DNA of 64,000 bases from Terebella lapidaria (taxonomy: Eukaryota; Annelida; Polychaeta; Terebellida; Terebellidae), in assembly GCA_949152475.1 (NCBI GenBank), contig OX424561.1, positions 20,206,481 through 20,270,480 on the forward strand, read 5' to 3'. Shown here piece by piece: positions 34,185 to 46,276 of this stretch. The translations under genes were made by a program, and so were the position numbers. The notes under the pieces were generated by a model. The model was given only the letters and a program-made list of their open reading frames with translations. It did no database searches and was not told the origin of the DNA. The stretch's first letter is position 1; each line of letters opens with the position of its first letter.

Positions 34185-36398
34185 ACTCCATACTTAGTGT
34201 ATCAAATACAAATTAGCATCTGCTTGTTATAATAAAAAGAATGGTGAAAGAAGCGTGGGTGTGTTACCAGAAAAGTGACGAAACATTTCATATGCAATGT
34301 ATCATACGTGTGCAATTGGAATATTACACTCGAATGTATGTGTATATTTAGCACACTTTAGCAAACTAACACACCAAGGTTATTTACATGACAAGCATAT
34401 GTTTATTACAAAGCATGAAGATGACAAAACATAGACGCACGATCGGAAATAATATGTGCATGTATGTCCTGGTAAGATATTAGTATTTCCCTATATTCAA
34501 TGCATTAGTATTTCCCTCTATTCAATGTCTACAAGTGTGATTTACATTGTTGTGGTCGGAAAGATACACCCGGAGATATCCAGAGCACTTCTGGCAGGAG
34601 CAGTAACATTTGGCGACGATTGCGGTTTCATGACTTCGCTGGGTTTGTTTGCACTTAATAGCTCGGCAAAATCAACAGTTTACAAAGCACACAAGATAAA
34701 GATACGATATGTGTATATATCCCAAGCCACAAACAATGGAATTTTACAAAACCAAAGCCATTTAATCGGCAGATCTGTTTGATGTCACTGTAGACAAGTT
34801 TCCCAATTTGGTTACAAACTAAATCTGACTGGCAAAACTTCGAGTGTCCTAAAGAATGTTTATCACATCCTAAATGATAATGTCCACAACAGCTGTGCGA
34901 GAAAAAAAAACAATGGTTGTGGAACAAGACAAGTGTGGAACAAATATAGGCTTATGTGAATCCTAGACGAACGCATAATCACAGTGACGATGTATTTTGG
35001 ATTGCTACATATAGTATTAGTTTTCATAAAGATTTATCACAATTTTTAGCTTTGCCGTCCCATTTGATCCGATAAACTATTGTCGTGGGTTTTTGTCCGT
35101 CGTCCGTTCGTCAGAAAAATAATTTTATTTTGCCAGAATAATTATCCTATAAATTAACCAAAACCTAGGCCTATGTATATGGACAGAAATACACAACGAG
35201 AGATATATTTCTGATATGGGTGAATGTCCTCAGCCCTTTAATTCTTTCTTTTTACATGTAGATACACACACGAGACATTGGCGGTCTTGACCTTGACCTC
35301 AGACGACCTTGGGTCGTAAATCTGAAGGTCATGTCTGACCTGAAGAGTGTAAATTGGATTCTGTATACAAATGTAGACAGTGCTTGTAGTTATGGGGCAT
35401 ATAGAACGTCATATATCGCGGGTCTCCTGGGGACCTTGACATATTGCGGATCTTAAATGGGGTGACATTGAATTGACATAAGATGACTATGAGAAATAAT
35501 TGTTGAGGTCACCTCTAAACTGTAAATTGACATGTGAATATGAAACGACCGTAAAATAGGCTTAGGTTTGTTTATTATTAACATATTAGTTAATTATTAG
35601 ATGATTATAATTTTGATAATTTATGATTTATGCAGAAAATACGTCATACATCTTCATATTCAATACTCTGAGTGCTTTATAAGCTCAGGCTTACCAGCGT
35701 AATCATTACATATACAACATGGCGTACAAAGTAGCATTCAATAACAATGCATATGAATCAAGTGGAGACATATACACCTGCCCATTGCGCTAGTGTTCAC
35801 ACTAAAGTACTCAGATTTAAAGTTGGTCATACAGGAAGCATAGAGTTGGTTCATGTTGGAAGTCATTTGTTTTTGGATTGTTTGAATTTGACTTGAGATG
35901 ACATCTCGAGTGTCAATTGTTGAGGTCACGTCTGATCTGAAATGTGAACATGTACATTGGATGCCGCTGACAAAACGTTTAGAAAGTCAAATATGGTGGC
36001 TTATTGGGTGACTTTGAACCTATCAAACCTCAGATGACCCTGAATGGTAGTAAATGTCAAGGTCACATCTGACATGAAATATGTAAACTGGCCTTCGCAG
36101 GGTACTCGCTCGTAGTCGTAGATAGAGTTTGTATCATGAACTGATAGAAAGTGTTATTTGGTGTATCATATTGTGACCCTGGAAGTGACCTCAGGTAAAT
36201 TACCAAGTCACACCTGACCTGGAATGTGCAAATTCACCTGTACAGACAAAATGGTTGTAAATAGAATAGAGCTGATCGAGGTTTGAATTGAGAGGTTTGA
36301 ATTCACCTTGAATGGTGAATATGAAGGTCCAGTCTGGTGTTAAATTAACAAATTGGCCCTGGAGTGAAGATGGATACAGGCAGAGGTTAGCTTTGTTT
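34185..36398. other. Intergenic DNA with a degenerate AGGTCA-rich repeat
   Basis: No gene is recognised. From about 35280 a motif of the form AAGGTCACATCTGACCTGAA recurs in diverged form near 35329, 35506, 35924, 36058, 36209 and 36324, with spacing of roughly 115-420 bp. Similar words continue at 38520-38790 on the far side of the solo LTR. Confidence 0.5.
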
Positions 36399-37600
36399 TG
36401 TAACGGATCTGGGGTCAGGCGGAACTGACGGAAGATTATCGGCTACTGCTACTCGGTTGAAATGGTCAGAGATCTCTACGGGTTGGTAGCGTGGTCTGGA
36501 TTGGACCTCTAACCGTTACCGACTGCTTTCCTGCAACTGCACCTAGAAGGAAGAACTCAGCCGTGTTCCGCCTCCGTCTCCGCAGCTGCTTCTGAAACGA
36601 AGAACTCAGCCACGTTCTGCTTCCGTCTCCGCAGCTGCTTCTGAAACGAAGAACTCAGCCACGTTCTGCTTCCGTCTCCGCAGCTGCTTCTGAAACGAAG
36701 AACTCAGCCACGTTCTGCTTCTGTCTCCGCAGCTGCTTCGCCGCTTCCGTCTCCGCAACTGCTCAGCTGCTCCGTCTCCGCCCGTCTCCGTCTTCTTCTC
36801 TGATCATCTGGGTTCTGGATCACCCTCAGACGTTATCAGATTTATCTTAACCGACTGTTTCATATATCTTTTTCCTTTGTTTTTCCTTTACTCCATATTA
36901 TCGATACTTAATCATTCATCAAGTTTCTTCAGGAACACGGAAAAATAACTCGGATGAAGTTTTCAGCTTTATTTTCTAAGTTTACAGCCGGAAGATGTAT
37001 TTTGAAACCATCTGCATGTCACTGCCGTGAGCCGGAGTACCTCTGCTCTGAAAGATGGGTCTGCACTGATCGACATCAGAACACCTACTTCACTGACCCT
37101 CGCCGGAACGAGGGTTTTCATAGACCCAGACCCGGTGTCACGTGACCAACTGATTGTGACGTCACAGACCGACAAAACACTGATTTTTCCGGAATTTCTA
37201 AAAACATGCTAGAACCAATCAGTGGCTGCCACGTCACGTATTATACCGAAAATGAGGCTGATCACGTGACCTTTTGGAAATTACGTAGTTTGACGTTTTT
37301 GTACTCCGGATGCTCCGGCTCAACCGTGAGAAAATATGCCGAGTTCCGAGCCGGACAACCTCCCCCACACCAATAATACGCCAGTGTGTCTGTCTTTTGA
37401 TAAAGTGAATGGTCGGGCTTTGTTTCTATTGCAAAATGTTATATGTTTGTTATTGGAATCATAAAAATTTGGCTGTTTTGGTGGTAATAGATCGATACTT
37501 ATACATACGTACGTAGGAACACTCTTTAAATCTATGAATAACCCTGATTTTTTAGACGGAAAACCTGGGGAACATTTGGGAACACCCCAAATCCGTTACA
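36399..37600 (-). mobile_element. Solo LTR of the Gypsy family
   Basis: The 1202-bp unit starts TGTAACGGAT and ends ATCCGTTACA, a 10-bp perfect inverted end. It matches the LTR at 6466-7800 in its promoter block (CACGTGACC, CCAATCAGTGGCTG), its minus-strand AATAAA signal (36968-36973) and its TGGTAGCGTGGTCTGGA segment. No internal region is attached. Target-site repeats are not clear. Divergence from the other LTR suggests an older insertion or a different subfamily. Confidence 0.85.
36553..36745. repeat. 49-bp minisatellite inside the solo LTR
   Basis: Almost four copies start at 36553, 36602, 36651 and 36700. The unit contains GAACTCAGCCACGTTCTGCT, then TCCGTCTCCGCAGCTGCTTC and TGAAACGAA. 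The LTR at 6466-7800 lacks this array. Confidence 0.9.
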
Positions 37601-39661
37601 GTATTATGAGCATGTAGGAAATCACATTATGAACAGTGTCAGATTTAGTTTGGCCATTACCTTACTGGCCAACTTGAGGCACTAGAGTCGATCGTACAAA
37701 AATATCAGTAAATGAGTACATTTATAGATCCATTCCAAGTCCTATACTGTTGCGTAGACATGAATGTCAATGTGAAAGTCCATTCATAAGAACCATGGGA
37801 ATGGAATCGACCACTTGGGCGTAGACCCACATGTTGACTTTTTACCATTACCTAATTTATACTTATTCACACCTGGCGGCACATATTTCCGGATAATACA
37901 GAATCATCCGAGCCAATTTATTACTGTTTGGCTCGCCCTCACTGTCGAATTTTCCGAGTACACAATTCATGGCACACATTTTTACGCTGTTCTTTAACTG
38001 ATGAAGAATTGAAAACTGAAAAAAAAATTGTTGTTCACCATAATGAGCAATAAATAAATGGCAGTTCAGTAGGCTACTAAAGCGTACTCAAAAGTTTGGG
38101 AGTATAACTCCAAAAATTACTAAACACTACATCGTAGAATACAGAAATACACCCAGATCACAACGTTGGATTGGGTTCGGTAAGGTTTAAAGATCTTGAA
38201 AATAGACTTTGGGATGAAGACAACGCCGAGCGACACGCATTGACCACACGCCATGACGCACTTGTTCATTATAGGTCTAAAATCCTGGTGATTCCCGAGA
38301 AAGTCCCCAGCCGAGGACTCTATCTCCCTCCCACATGTTTATTATATGTCTCAAAGCCTGCTGATTCCCGAGATTCACCAGACCCGATTCCTAAGGGCTC
38401 TGCCTATAGCACACAGTCATGTTCATGTCAAGTATGTCAAAGCCTGCTGATTCCCGACATTCACCCAAGCTGATTCATGAAAGCTCTGCAACCCTCAGTG
38501 ATCACCATTATGGTAAATCTTCCAGTGACTTTGAACTTGACCTCAGATGACACCGTGTGCTCTGATTTGGATTGAAACACTGGCCTTTGGAGTGGTCAGT
38601 AGTCTGGCGTGACATACAGAAATATGCATTAGGAAATAATTTCACGGTGACGTGCACCTGAACATTCTATGTACACCAAATGCTTGGAGATACAGATTAC
38701 ATATAGCAATTCATACTAGTACATCTCGTAATAACCTTGAACTTGACTGATCTGACACCGAGTTCATTGTAGACCTCGAACTTGATTCCACTTGATCTTG
38801 AGTACTTGGTCAGAAAACGACAATTTAGAGAAATAAGTTTGCGATCTACTATCTTTAAATAAACGATAATCTGGACAAATTGATGGTAAGCTGCAGCACC
38901 CTTGGTGTTGTTTTACCATTTCTAACATTAGGGCCTCTACCATTTTGTATTAGAATAAATGCAGACTGCATATCCAGGTCATACCGGCACTCGGTTACGA
39001 GATAGTCCCAAAATCGTGTTTTAATAACAATCAAACCAGCATTTTGATTTCCTACAAGAAAGTGCGCCAAAAAAAACACTATTATTGAATTTCTCCAAAC
39101 GAATTTCCACATTCTTCCATGTCAGATGGTCCCAAACACTAAGTTTTGCAAAAATCACATTACACAATGAACTGGTACTCAGTTTGAGTTGAGCCAGAGA
39201 AAATACATCCGATGAGCACTCGAATCGTCTCGATATCATCTTAGACGAGGGTCACCAAAAGATACACCATATATTACTTCCTATATGACCATGCATAGCA
39301 CAAAGTAAACTCTATGCAATTCAGTTTTTGGTGTCAATGAAACCCATTTGCGCATTTAGTGGTGCACACAACCCTGCCCACCCCATGGATGTTGGAGCAA
39401 TTAGGTTAATATTTAAGGACTACGGACTGTATTTCATCAGAAGCGAGGATGAAGTAATGCATTTAGGATTTAGCCATGCACTAATAAAAATGGCGGGCCC
39501 ATTCTAATCGAACCGTAATTACATATTTGATTTCATGTAAATACCCCTGTTATGGCCCGATATTACGTGATTTTGAAACGTCATTTTACGTTTTCCAAGC
39601 ACTATCTGTAGTTATCATCACATTCCTCGTAGATCTACCGTTGTGTCCATGTGATATCATA
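37601..39661. other. Intergenic DNA upstream of the RING gene
   Basis: No gene is recognised. A diverged tandem with TCAAAGCCTGCTGATTCCCG occurs near 38348 and 38436. The promoter and any 5' exon of the RING gene may lie here. A possible acceptor (TTCCTCGTAG near 39630) is in frame with the RING exon, so the true start may be further upstream. Confidence 0.4.
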
Positions 39662-41023
39662 ATGCTCCTGTCTCAGAGAAATGGCCCAACCTGTTGTGTG
39701 TGTAACACTGCCCTGTCTATGCGCAAATCCACCGAGGTTCCATGTGGGAAGCACCTGATTTGTGGCATTTGTTCGTCAGTCAACTCGGAATATTCAAGGC
39801 AGTGTTCAATATGTATGCCAGCAGATCCTAACGTGATGGGCAATGAGACGGACCTAATGGGAATCTGTAGGGCTCTCACACCCGAACCGATGCCGATGGA
39901 AGGTATACCAATCAAGTTGTCTTTGGAAAATAATGTGAAAACAAAACAAAATCAGCCAGCTATTCACAACATCAAGAGAATGACTATATACGTGACAATA
40001 AAATATACATGTCTCTGGTTGGGTAGGCAATTAATATCCAGATTTATGACCATCTCGCTTACATTTTGTAGGTCTATCAGAAGAGGATCTTTTCACTCAC
40101 GACGATGACATCGAGACGATGTTGTCCCCTCACGGTGTCGAGGTCTCTGGGGTTCGAGGGAAGGACGATCACCAAGCAAGCAAACCCTCGAGGGCCTCGG
40201 CAATGTCTCCTGTCCCCCAGGACCGGTCTCAGCAAAACCAAGCCCCAGGCCCTGCTCCCGCAGTGCCCATGGTACATCGCATTGACGCCAGCGGTAACAC
40301 CGTTCGCTACTTCCCCTACCGTGCAAAGCCAGTCAAACACTCGCAAGCGGCGAAGTCGACGGTCGACGATCGCTTCCAAGAGTTTGAGATGGTTCCCATG
40401 GCTGGTAAGGCTTTGGGTGGTGCGAGCAGACCACCCAAAACGAGTCGCGGAATCAAAGGTTTCACTGGTTACGACCCTAAGGTTGCCCTGGGGTCCGACG
40501 CCAGCATGAGCGCGGTAGAGCGTTTGGTGTTACACCCTACTTCGGGGGCTACTGGTGCAGACTCGTTCGACAGTTTCACACGGGTGGGTGCCACGGCTGC
40601 AGCTAATCCACCATGCACTGACCCTGGCCAGTCCGACCAGCCATCAAAAGCGGGATGGCATGGCATGGAAGGTCCCCAGGGCGTGACCGGCTCCGAAAGC
40701 AATCACAGTCTTCACAGCACAGTTAGCATCGAGAGAGGAACGTCTCCATGCAAAAGTGAGTGAAAATGAAGAGCAAAACCTCTGGATCTATTTACAAAAT
40801 GTGGGATCATTAATTAGTCTTTACGACGTCTAAATGTGGACAATTTTCAGACCGCCGGGGGCAGTTGCAGAAGGCAGTAGACTGGGTTCCGGCGGCCGTG
40901 CGGCCAGAGACAGCAGGTAGCGAGCAGTCCGGGGTGTCGGCAGGCAGTGACCACGTGTCGATGGATGACGACTGGATGTCCAGTGGAGCCAGGGAGTCGG
41001 AGGAAGACTTCTGGGGCATGTAG
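39662..41023 (+). CDS. RING-finger protein, probable E3 ubiquitin ligase (3 exons)
   Basis: The exons are 39662-39902, 40072-40755 and 40851-41023, with in-phase GT-AG junctions. The first exon holds a C3HC4 RING: CCVC, VPCGKHLICGIC and CSIC, i.e. C-x2-C-x13-C-x2-H-x2-C-x2-C-x10-C-x2-C. RING domains recruit E2 enzymes, so ubiquitin ligase activity is the likely role. The rest is disordered, Pro/Ser/Gly-rich sequence with YFPYRAKP and ending in an acidic-aromatic tail, DDDWMSSGARESEEDFWGM. No family is recognised. The start at 39662 is the first Met before the RING; an upstream exon is possible. The CARD gene lies 2 kb downstream in the same direction. Confidence 0.75.
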
Positions 41024-43050
41024 TCCACAGGTCGACTTTGGTTGACCACAGAAGATGACGACTGACGACGCCAAGTGGCGAAGAGAACCCGAAAATGATA
41101 TGTTCCTACTGTACTGTAATCAAAGAATTGATAAATCCTCTGTTGACTCTAAATAAAATTAATATCAAATCCAAGCATGCATTTCTCTCCAAATTACCTA
41201 CCAGGCTTATGTACTAATTGTAGTACACGAAAAATAGGACCAAATTTGTAGGACCAAAATAGGACCAAAAATAGGACCAAATTTGTATGATGACCGTTTC
41301 CTCATGGGAATACTAAAGTCAAGTTCAACACAAAACCTCGCATGAGGGATTAGGATGGTCGGATCAATTTGAAATTTTGTTTGTTTCCTTTTGGTATAAA
41401 ACCATATTTTTTCACCAAATTTCAGACTTCAATCTTTAAAATTGAAAACGTTGGCAATCTACTCCAATATTAATCACATCAAACATCGTATTCGCGAGTC
41501 TGAACAGAATTTGGCGTGCTGTTCGATGTTTAAATTGCACAGTACTTTGTAAGCATGATATTTTGTTGGAATACACCTGTATGATTCTTCTAACTCAGAA
41601 ACTTTCCTCATATTACATTTCTTAGCGGAATAAAGATCATGAAATCCAAATTTGTTTGAATTCCTGTGATCTGATTTGTGTCCAACATTTTAACATAGGG
41701 GTAAATTGCCAACTTCTACAGTTTTCAAGATAGAAGTCTGAAATTTAGCGAAAAAATACGGTTTATGCCAAATGGAAACATGTAAAATTTCAAATTGATC
41801 TGACCACCCCATACGAAGTTATCGCTCAAATCACATGAGATTTTGTGCTGAACTTGAGTATAGTAATAATTACCATGACAACCTTCAATTTGAGCAAAAG
41901 CTGTGAACTATATGCACTAATGCACTAGTGCTAAACAACACATATCTTGCACTGAACACGACTTGTGTTTTGGGTCATCTGATCTCAAGCTCAATTCGGC
42001 CAAATGCACAATACTAGTATCCTCCTTATTATATGTACATTCTCTCAGTACATACATGACACATCTTCAAGAAATCTCCTGTTTGACGCAATACGAACCT
42101 AAACAATACTAGTATTTAGGTTCAAAACCGAGTCTACGGTCCGACACATAATGGCATTGCGTTACGTCTGTCGACCGTCATCGGCGTCCGACGTCGAAAA
42201 CTTAGGAAGGTCGCATCTTTTATCTTTTCTGTTTTGAACGAATGGTCTACGTTACCAGGTTACGCTGGATCGAAAATTTGAAGATGAACAGCACAACTCC
42301 TTTTATCGGTATTCTAGTTGAGGCGGCCAGTGTCTATTCCAGTGTTGGTGTCAACAGCTGGTCACTCTCACCATGCGAGAGCTCTGTGTAATCGTGCTGG
42401 CGTCAGTCACCCAATTCGCAAGACAGGTTTAGGTCAGTTGCGTCATGTGCAACTTATTATACTCCAAGAAATGCTTATTTTGACGCCATTTTATGACACC
42501 TCATCCATTCGATTAGACATCAATATTCGCGCGCAAAGTAGGCAAGCCTAATATTAATCGTAATCCTAATACAGACCACGTCTAATATGCAACTTGTGCA
42601 ATGACATTCATTAACCTCCCGTTGCTCTATTCTTAATGGAGAAAGCAGTTAATCTCTTCTGAATGGATCATTTGTCAGCGGGTGTTTAATGGTATAGATT
42701 AATACAATAAAGATTAAGTGTTCATGGCGGACAGTATCGCCCTGAACCATACGGTGAGACGTTTACATGGAAATTGGCTGGATTGAGAGGCAATGAACCC
42801 CGAATGTTAGGGTAGCCCATTTTTCACATATATGTACCAACTTGCAAGTGGACGTAGTTGGTTCTATTGTATGTCGAGTCATGGTATTTTAGAGCCCATC
42901 AGCACAAGAACAAACCGTACGAGAGAAGAGACAGTTCACAATAGCAGGATATATTCACCAAAACGAGAAACACAAGCCTGCTACTTACATGAGAATATCT
43001 CCGATAAATCGTCCAAATAAACTGGCGACCACAGGCTAACGAAACGAAAG
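41024..43050. other. Intergenic DNA between the RING and CARD genes
   Basis: The stretch contains a hairpin MITE (41310-41865) and otherwise no recognised gene. AATAAA at about 41152 may end the RING transcript. The CARD gene promoter should lie in the last part. Confidence 0.5.
41310..41865. mobile_element. Hairpin MITE, cousin of the 33.6-kb element
   Basis: Inverted arms run from ATACTAAAGTCAAGTTCAAC through TGATCTGACC-like and ACCAAATTTCAGACTTC blocks to GTTGGCAATCTACTCCAAT, and back to GAACTTGAGTATAG. The central block matches the 33625-34184 element. No coding region. Confidence 0.7.
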
Positions 43051-45880
43051 ATGTCAAGCGGCGTACAGGAGGGGATGACGATCCCCGCTCTACTGATAGA
43101 CGGCATGCCTCCAGATAACGACACTCCGACGTCAGGCGCCCCAGCGGATCACGACACCCTGACGGCTACCAGGTCCGTGTCTCCAGCCGTGTCGACCTCG
43201 GACCTGACAGTGGAGTACCATTCAGACAGCGACAGCCCCCGCGCCCACGCTAACCCCGCGGCCCTGAAGCAGTTTTTCCAGCGCAAGCCCGTCCTTGACT
43301 ACTTCAGGATATATCTGGACGTCCGCGAGGACCTGCTCGTCCAGCTCAAGTTCGCCGGCATCCTGGACGAGGACACCTTCGACATCATCCAGGTACAGTA
43401 AGGCGTTTCAAAGTACTGGACACCTCCGATCGGGAACAAATACATTGCGACTTGGATAATAAAGGTTTATGGGTTTGAAAGAAAGGTCGAAGACATAATT
43501 GGCAAAACTGTTGGTACATGTACAACCACTGATCAATTAACCAGAGCAAACTACACGTAACCGATACTATGATTCGTTCTCCTAAGAGTACGCAAATATC
43601 AGTTTTCACTAAAGCCATGATCTCCTGACTGAGATATATAATATGATATCCCCTGCCTATCATAGGACCTGGGGTTCCCGGCCAATAGGTACGAATTGAT
43701 GGAGGTCATCATCCGACGCTCCTGGACGCACGAGCAGTTCGAGAACTTCTGTGCCGCCCTAAAAAACACTCAGGATGCCGGCTTCGTCCACAAGATCGTC
43801 TCCAAGGCGGAGGGCTACATCACGGCAAGTGAAGAAGGTATTAATCGTCCATCTGCCCAAAATTGCCTAGACAGTTGCTAAACCAAATCAGTTCACAAGC
43901 TGTAAGTCATTCTTGATCTTGTATCAGAACTGATTCCAGCAGTAAACTAAAGGACCTCACTTTGCGCATAATAGGCTTGGGCAGTCAAATGATGATACGG
44001 TGTGATTCTGCTGACAAACAGGTACAGGTATACACATATTGTTTACAAGAGCAATTACGGAACAAACAACTCAAAATGATTTGAATAACTCAGACAAAAC
44101 ATATAAGTATCCGCGACAGCAGAATCGCACCGTATCGGCATGTCACTACCCAGCCCTATTTCCATAATTCCGCCTAAAACTGATTATTCAACTTGATTAT
44201 TGCCCCATGTCCAGAGCGTCTGCGACAGGACGCGCTGGACGTGTTGGATGATTCCCCGTGTGAGGGATACTACACCCTGGCGGAGCTGGAGGGCCTCGAC
44301 CAGCACAAGCAAAAGTCCATCAAAACCAAGCTCAAAGTCAAGGACGATCTGATCCGGGACATGCACATCGAGAACAAGGCCAATAAGATGGCACTGGACT
44401 CCCTGACACAGGAGCACGACAACATCAAATCCAAGTACGTCACAGTTCAGACACTACTCTATTCCGCATTTTCGAAAATATCAGTAGATCTATATCCCAT
44501 CGAGAACAAGTTAGTATTCAGACATTTATGTCTAAAATGTAATCACATCGTACTGTGTGATACTGTTGTAATGTAAACCACCAAGGCATGTTTGATTTCG
44601 TCAGGTTTGTTGCCCTAGACAAGTCAGTGCGGGACGTGTTGGACTCTATTGGATCCTCGGATGATAATGTCGATACTTCGGTTTGCGTCGCTCTCAGTTC
44701 GCTCAAGGACACTGTGAGGAGCGAGAGGAAGCAGCTGGTCGAGCTGGAGAGGGACTACAACAAGGTACAGGTCGAGCTCGTGCAGCTAGAGCTCAAACAC
44801 GGCCGCCTCAACCGGGAGCACGGAGAACTCCAGGAGAAGCTGGACGGCATCAACGGGCTAATGGAGAAGGAACGAGAGGTCATGAAGGAACAACTGGAAG
44901 CTCTCGAACATAGCCTCGTCAGTTCAAAGGCTAAGAACGAGGAGCTTCAATTCAAAGTCGACGGGCTGCAAGATATATTCGGAGGGCACATTAGAGAACT
45001 AGAACATCAGCTGCGCGTTAAAGACAAGCATCTCATGAGGAAGTCGCGGGAAGTCGAGAGAGCTATTGCTGAGCGAGACGAGGCTCGGGGTCAAATCAGC
45101 GGCATCAAGGATCAGATGAGGAGGCTTCTCCGCACCTTGGGTCTGACGAATAGCAGAGGTCAGATGTCACTTGAACAGGCTCGAAATATCTCAGATGTCA
45201 TGAAGCCTAGGAGATGGAAGAATCAGAGCCACTTGGACACCAACGACGCCGACCTGGACAAAGATTTAGTTGTGGAAATTCTTGAGATGCTTAACTCTGT
45301 AAACGAGAAGCATCTGTCCACTGGAGATGCTGTTGTTGAAGAACTTTTAGATGCCATCGAAGCAGCAAACGATTCTCATCAGAGACCATTGTCGCCATCT
45401 CGATCCCCGCAACTGAGGCGCTCTATGGCTGAACACAGCTCCCCAAACTCAAGAAAGAGCACACCAAAAGTTCACACGTCAGCACCACACGTCAACATAG
45501 TTTCATTCACTGCTCTCTCAGACGAAGTACACCTCCCCAATGTGAACACGGGTCCCGACAAGACAAATCTACTGAAGATACATGATAAGTACCAAGGGTC
45601 AGCGCCTCGTCCGAGCTCACCGTCGCCCCGATCCAGACAGGCCTCGCCTTGCCCGGACAGGGACATCCCCACTCTCCTCTGTTTAGTCTGTGACAAGATA
45701 TTCACAGAGCCCTCGAACCACAACAACGCCTGTATGCATCACGTCAGTGGAGCCACCAAGCTCTACGAGGGAACAGAACTAGAGGTGTGGTCATGCTGCA
45801 AGAGCAGAGATTCTCTCAAAGGCTGCCAGAGGGGCCGGCACCAGGCTGCTAATATCGACACAAACCCAGAATACTTGTAA
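43051..45880 (+). CDS. CARD-coiled-coil protein with C-terminal CHORD-like zinc motif (4 exons, 669 aa)
   Basis: Exons 43051-43392, 43666-43837, 44215-44434 and 44605-45880 join in phase (2010 nt). Residues about 71-166 form a CARD-type death fold (LLVQLKFAGILDEDTFDII, then RYELMEVIIRRSWTHEQFENF). Residues about 200-250 and 280-425 are heptad-rich coiled coil. A Ser/Pro/Arg-rich linker follows to about 598. Residues 604-658 carry a CHORD-like metal site: CLVC, NACMHH, VWSCC and GCQRGRH. CARDs mediate homotypic assembly in apoptotic and immune signalling, and CARD-coiled-coil proteins such as CARD9/11 nucleate signalling filaments. The CHORD-like end is unlike those. A CARD split by a phase-0 intron is visible between exons 1 and 2. 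The CARD and CHORD calls rest on motif spacing, not a search. Confidence 0.82.
43972..44158. mobile_element. Small hairpin MITE in CARD gene intron 2
   Basis: The ends TAGGCTTGGGCAGTCAAATG, then GATACGGTGTGATTCTGCTG, return inverted as CAGCAGAATCGCACCGTATC and GTCACTACCCAGCCCTA. The GGCTGGG tip followed by ATACGGTGCGAT resembles a common animal hAT-type MITE end, from memory. Confidence 0.65.
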
Positions 45881-45993
45881 TTTGTTTCGCTGATTTTTGT
45901 CATTTATTCCATGGAAAGAACAAACTGATATGTCTGAGAATGTGAAGAATGATGGCTATGTTTTGTCTCATTTTTATTTCACCTTGACCTTTG

Positions 45994-45999
45994 AATAAA
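45994..45999 (+). terminator. Poly(A) signal of the CARD gene
   Basis: AATAAA lies 114 nt after the TAA stop. The opposing signals of the S10 gene lie about 20 bp further on. Confidence 0.65.
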
Positions 46000-46017
46000 A
46001 CATATTACATCATAATT

Positions 46018-46027
46018 TTTATTTATT
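46018..46027 (-). terminator. Poly(A) signals of the S10m gene
   Basis: Two overlapping minus-strand AATAAA hexamers sit about 250 nt after the S10m stop codon and face the CARD gene end. Confidence 0.55.
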
Positions 46028-46276
46028 ACCTTCTCATACAGATACATGTTTATGTATAATAAGATCGAGCAGTTACAAACTACCGAAAATTAAGACATTG
46101 AACGGTGCAAAAACTTCAGCATTTGACAATCAGTTTACCACATTATCAGAAACTTGATCCTATCTTTTTGCCAAAAAAAGTTCACACACATACATCTAGG
46201 GTCTCAATTTGGAGAACAAACATAATAGAATCACAAATACAACCAAACAAAATCAACCAGTATGAAATTGAAAATG

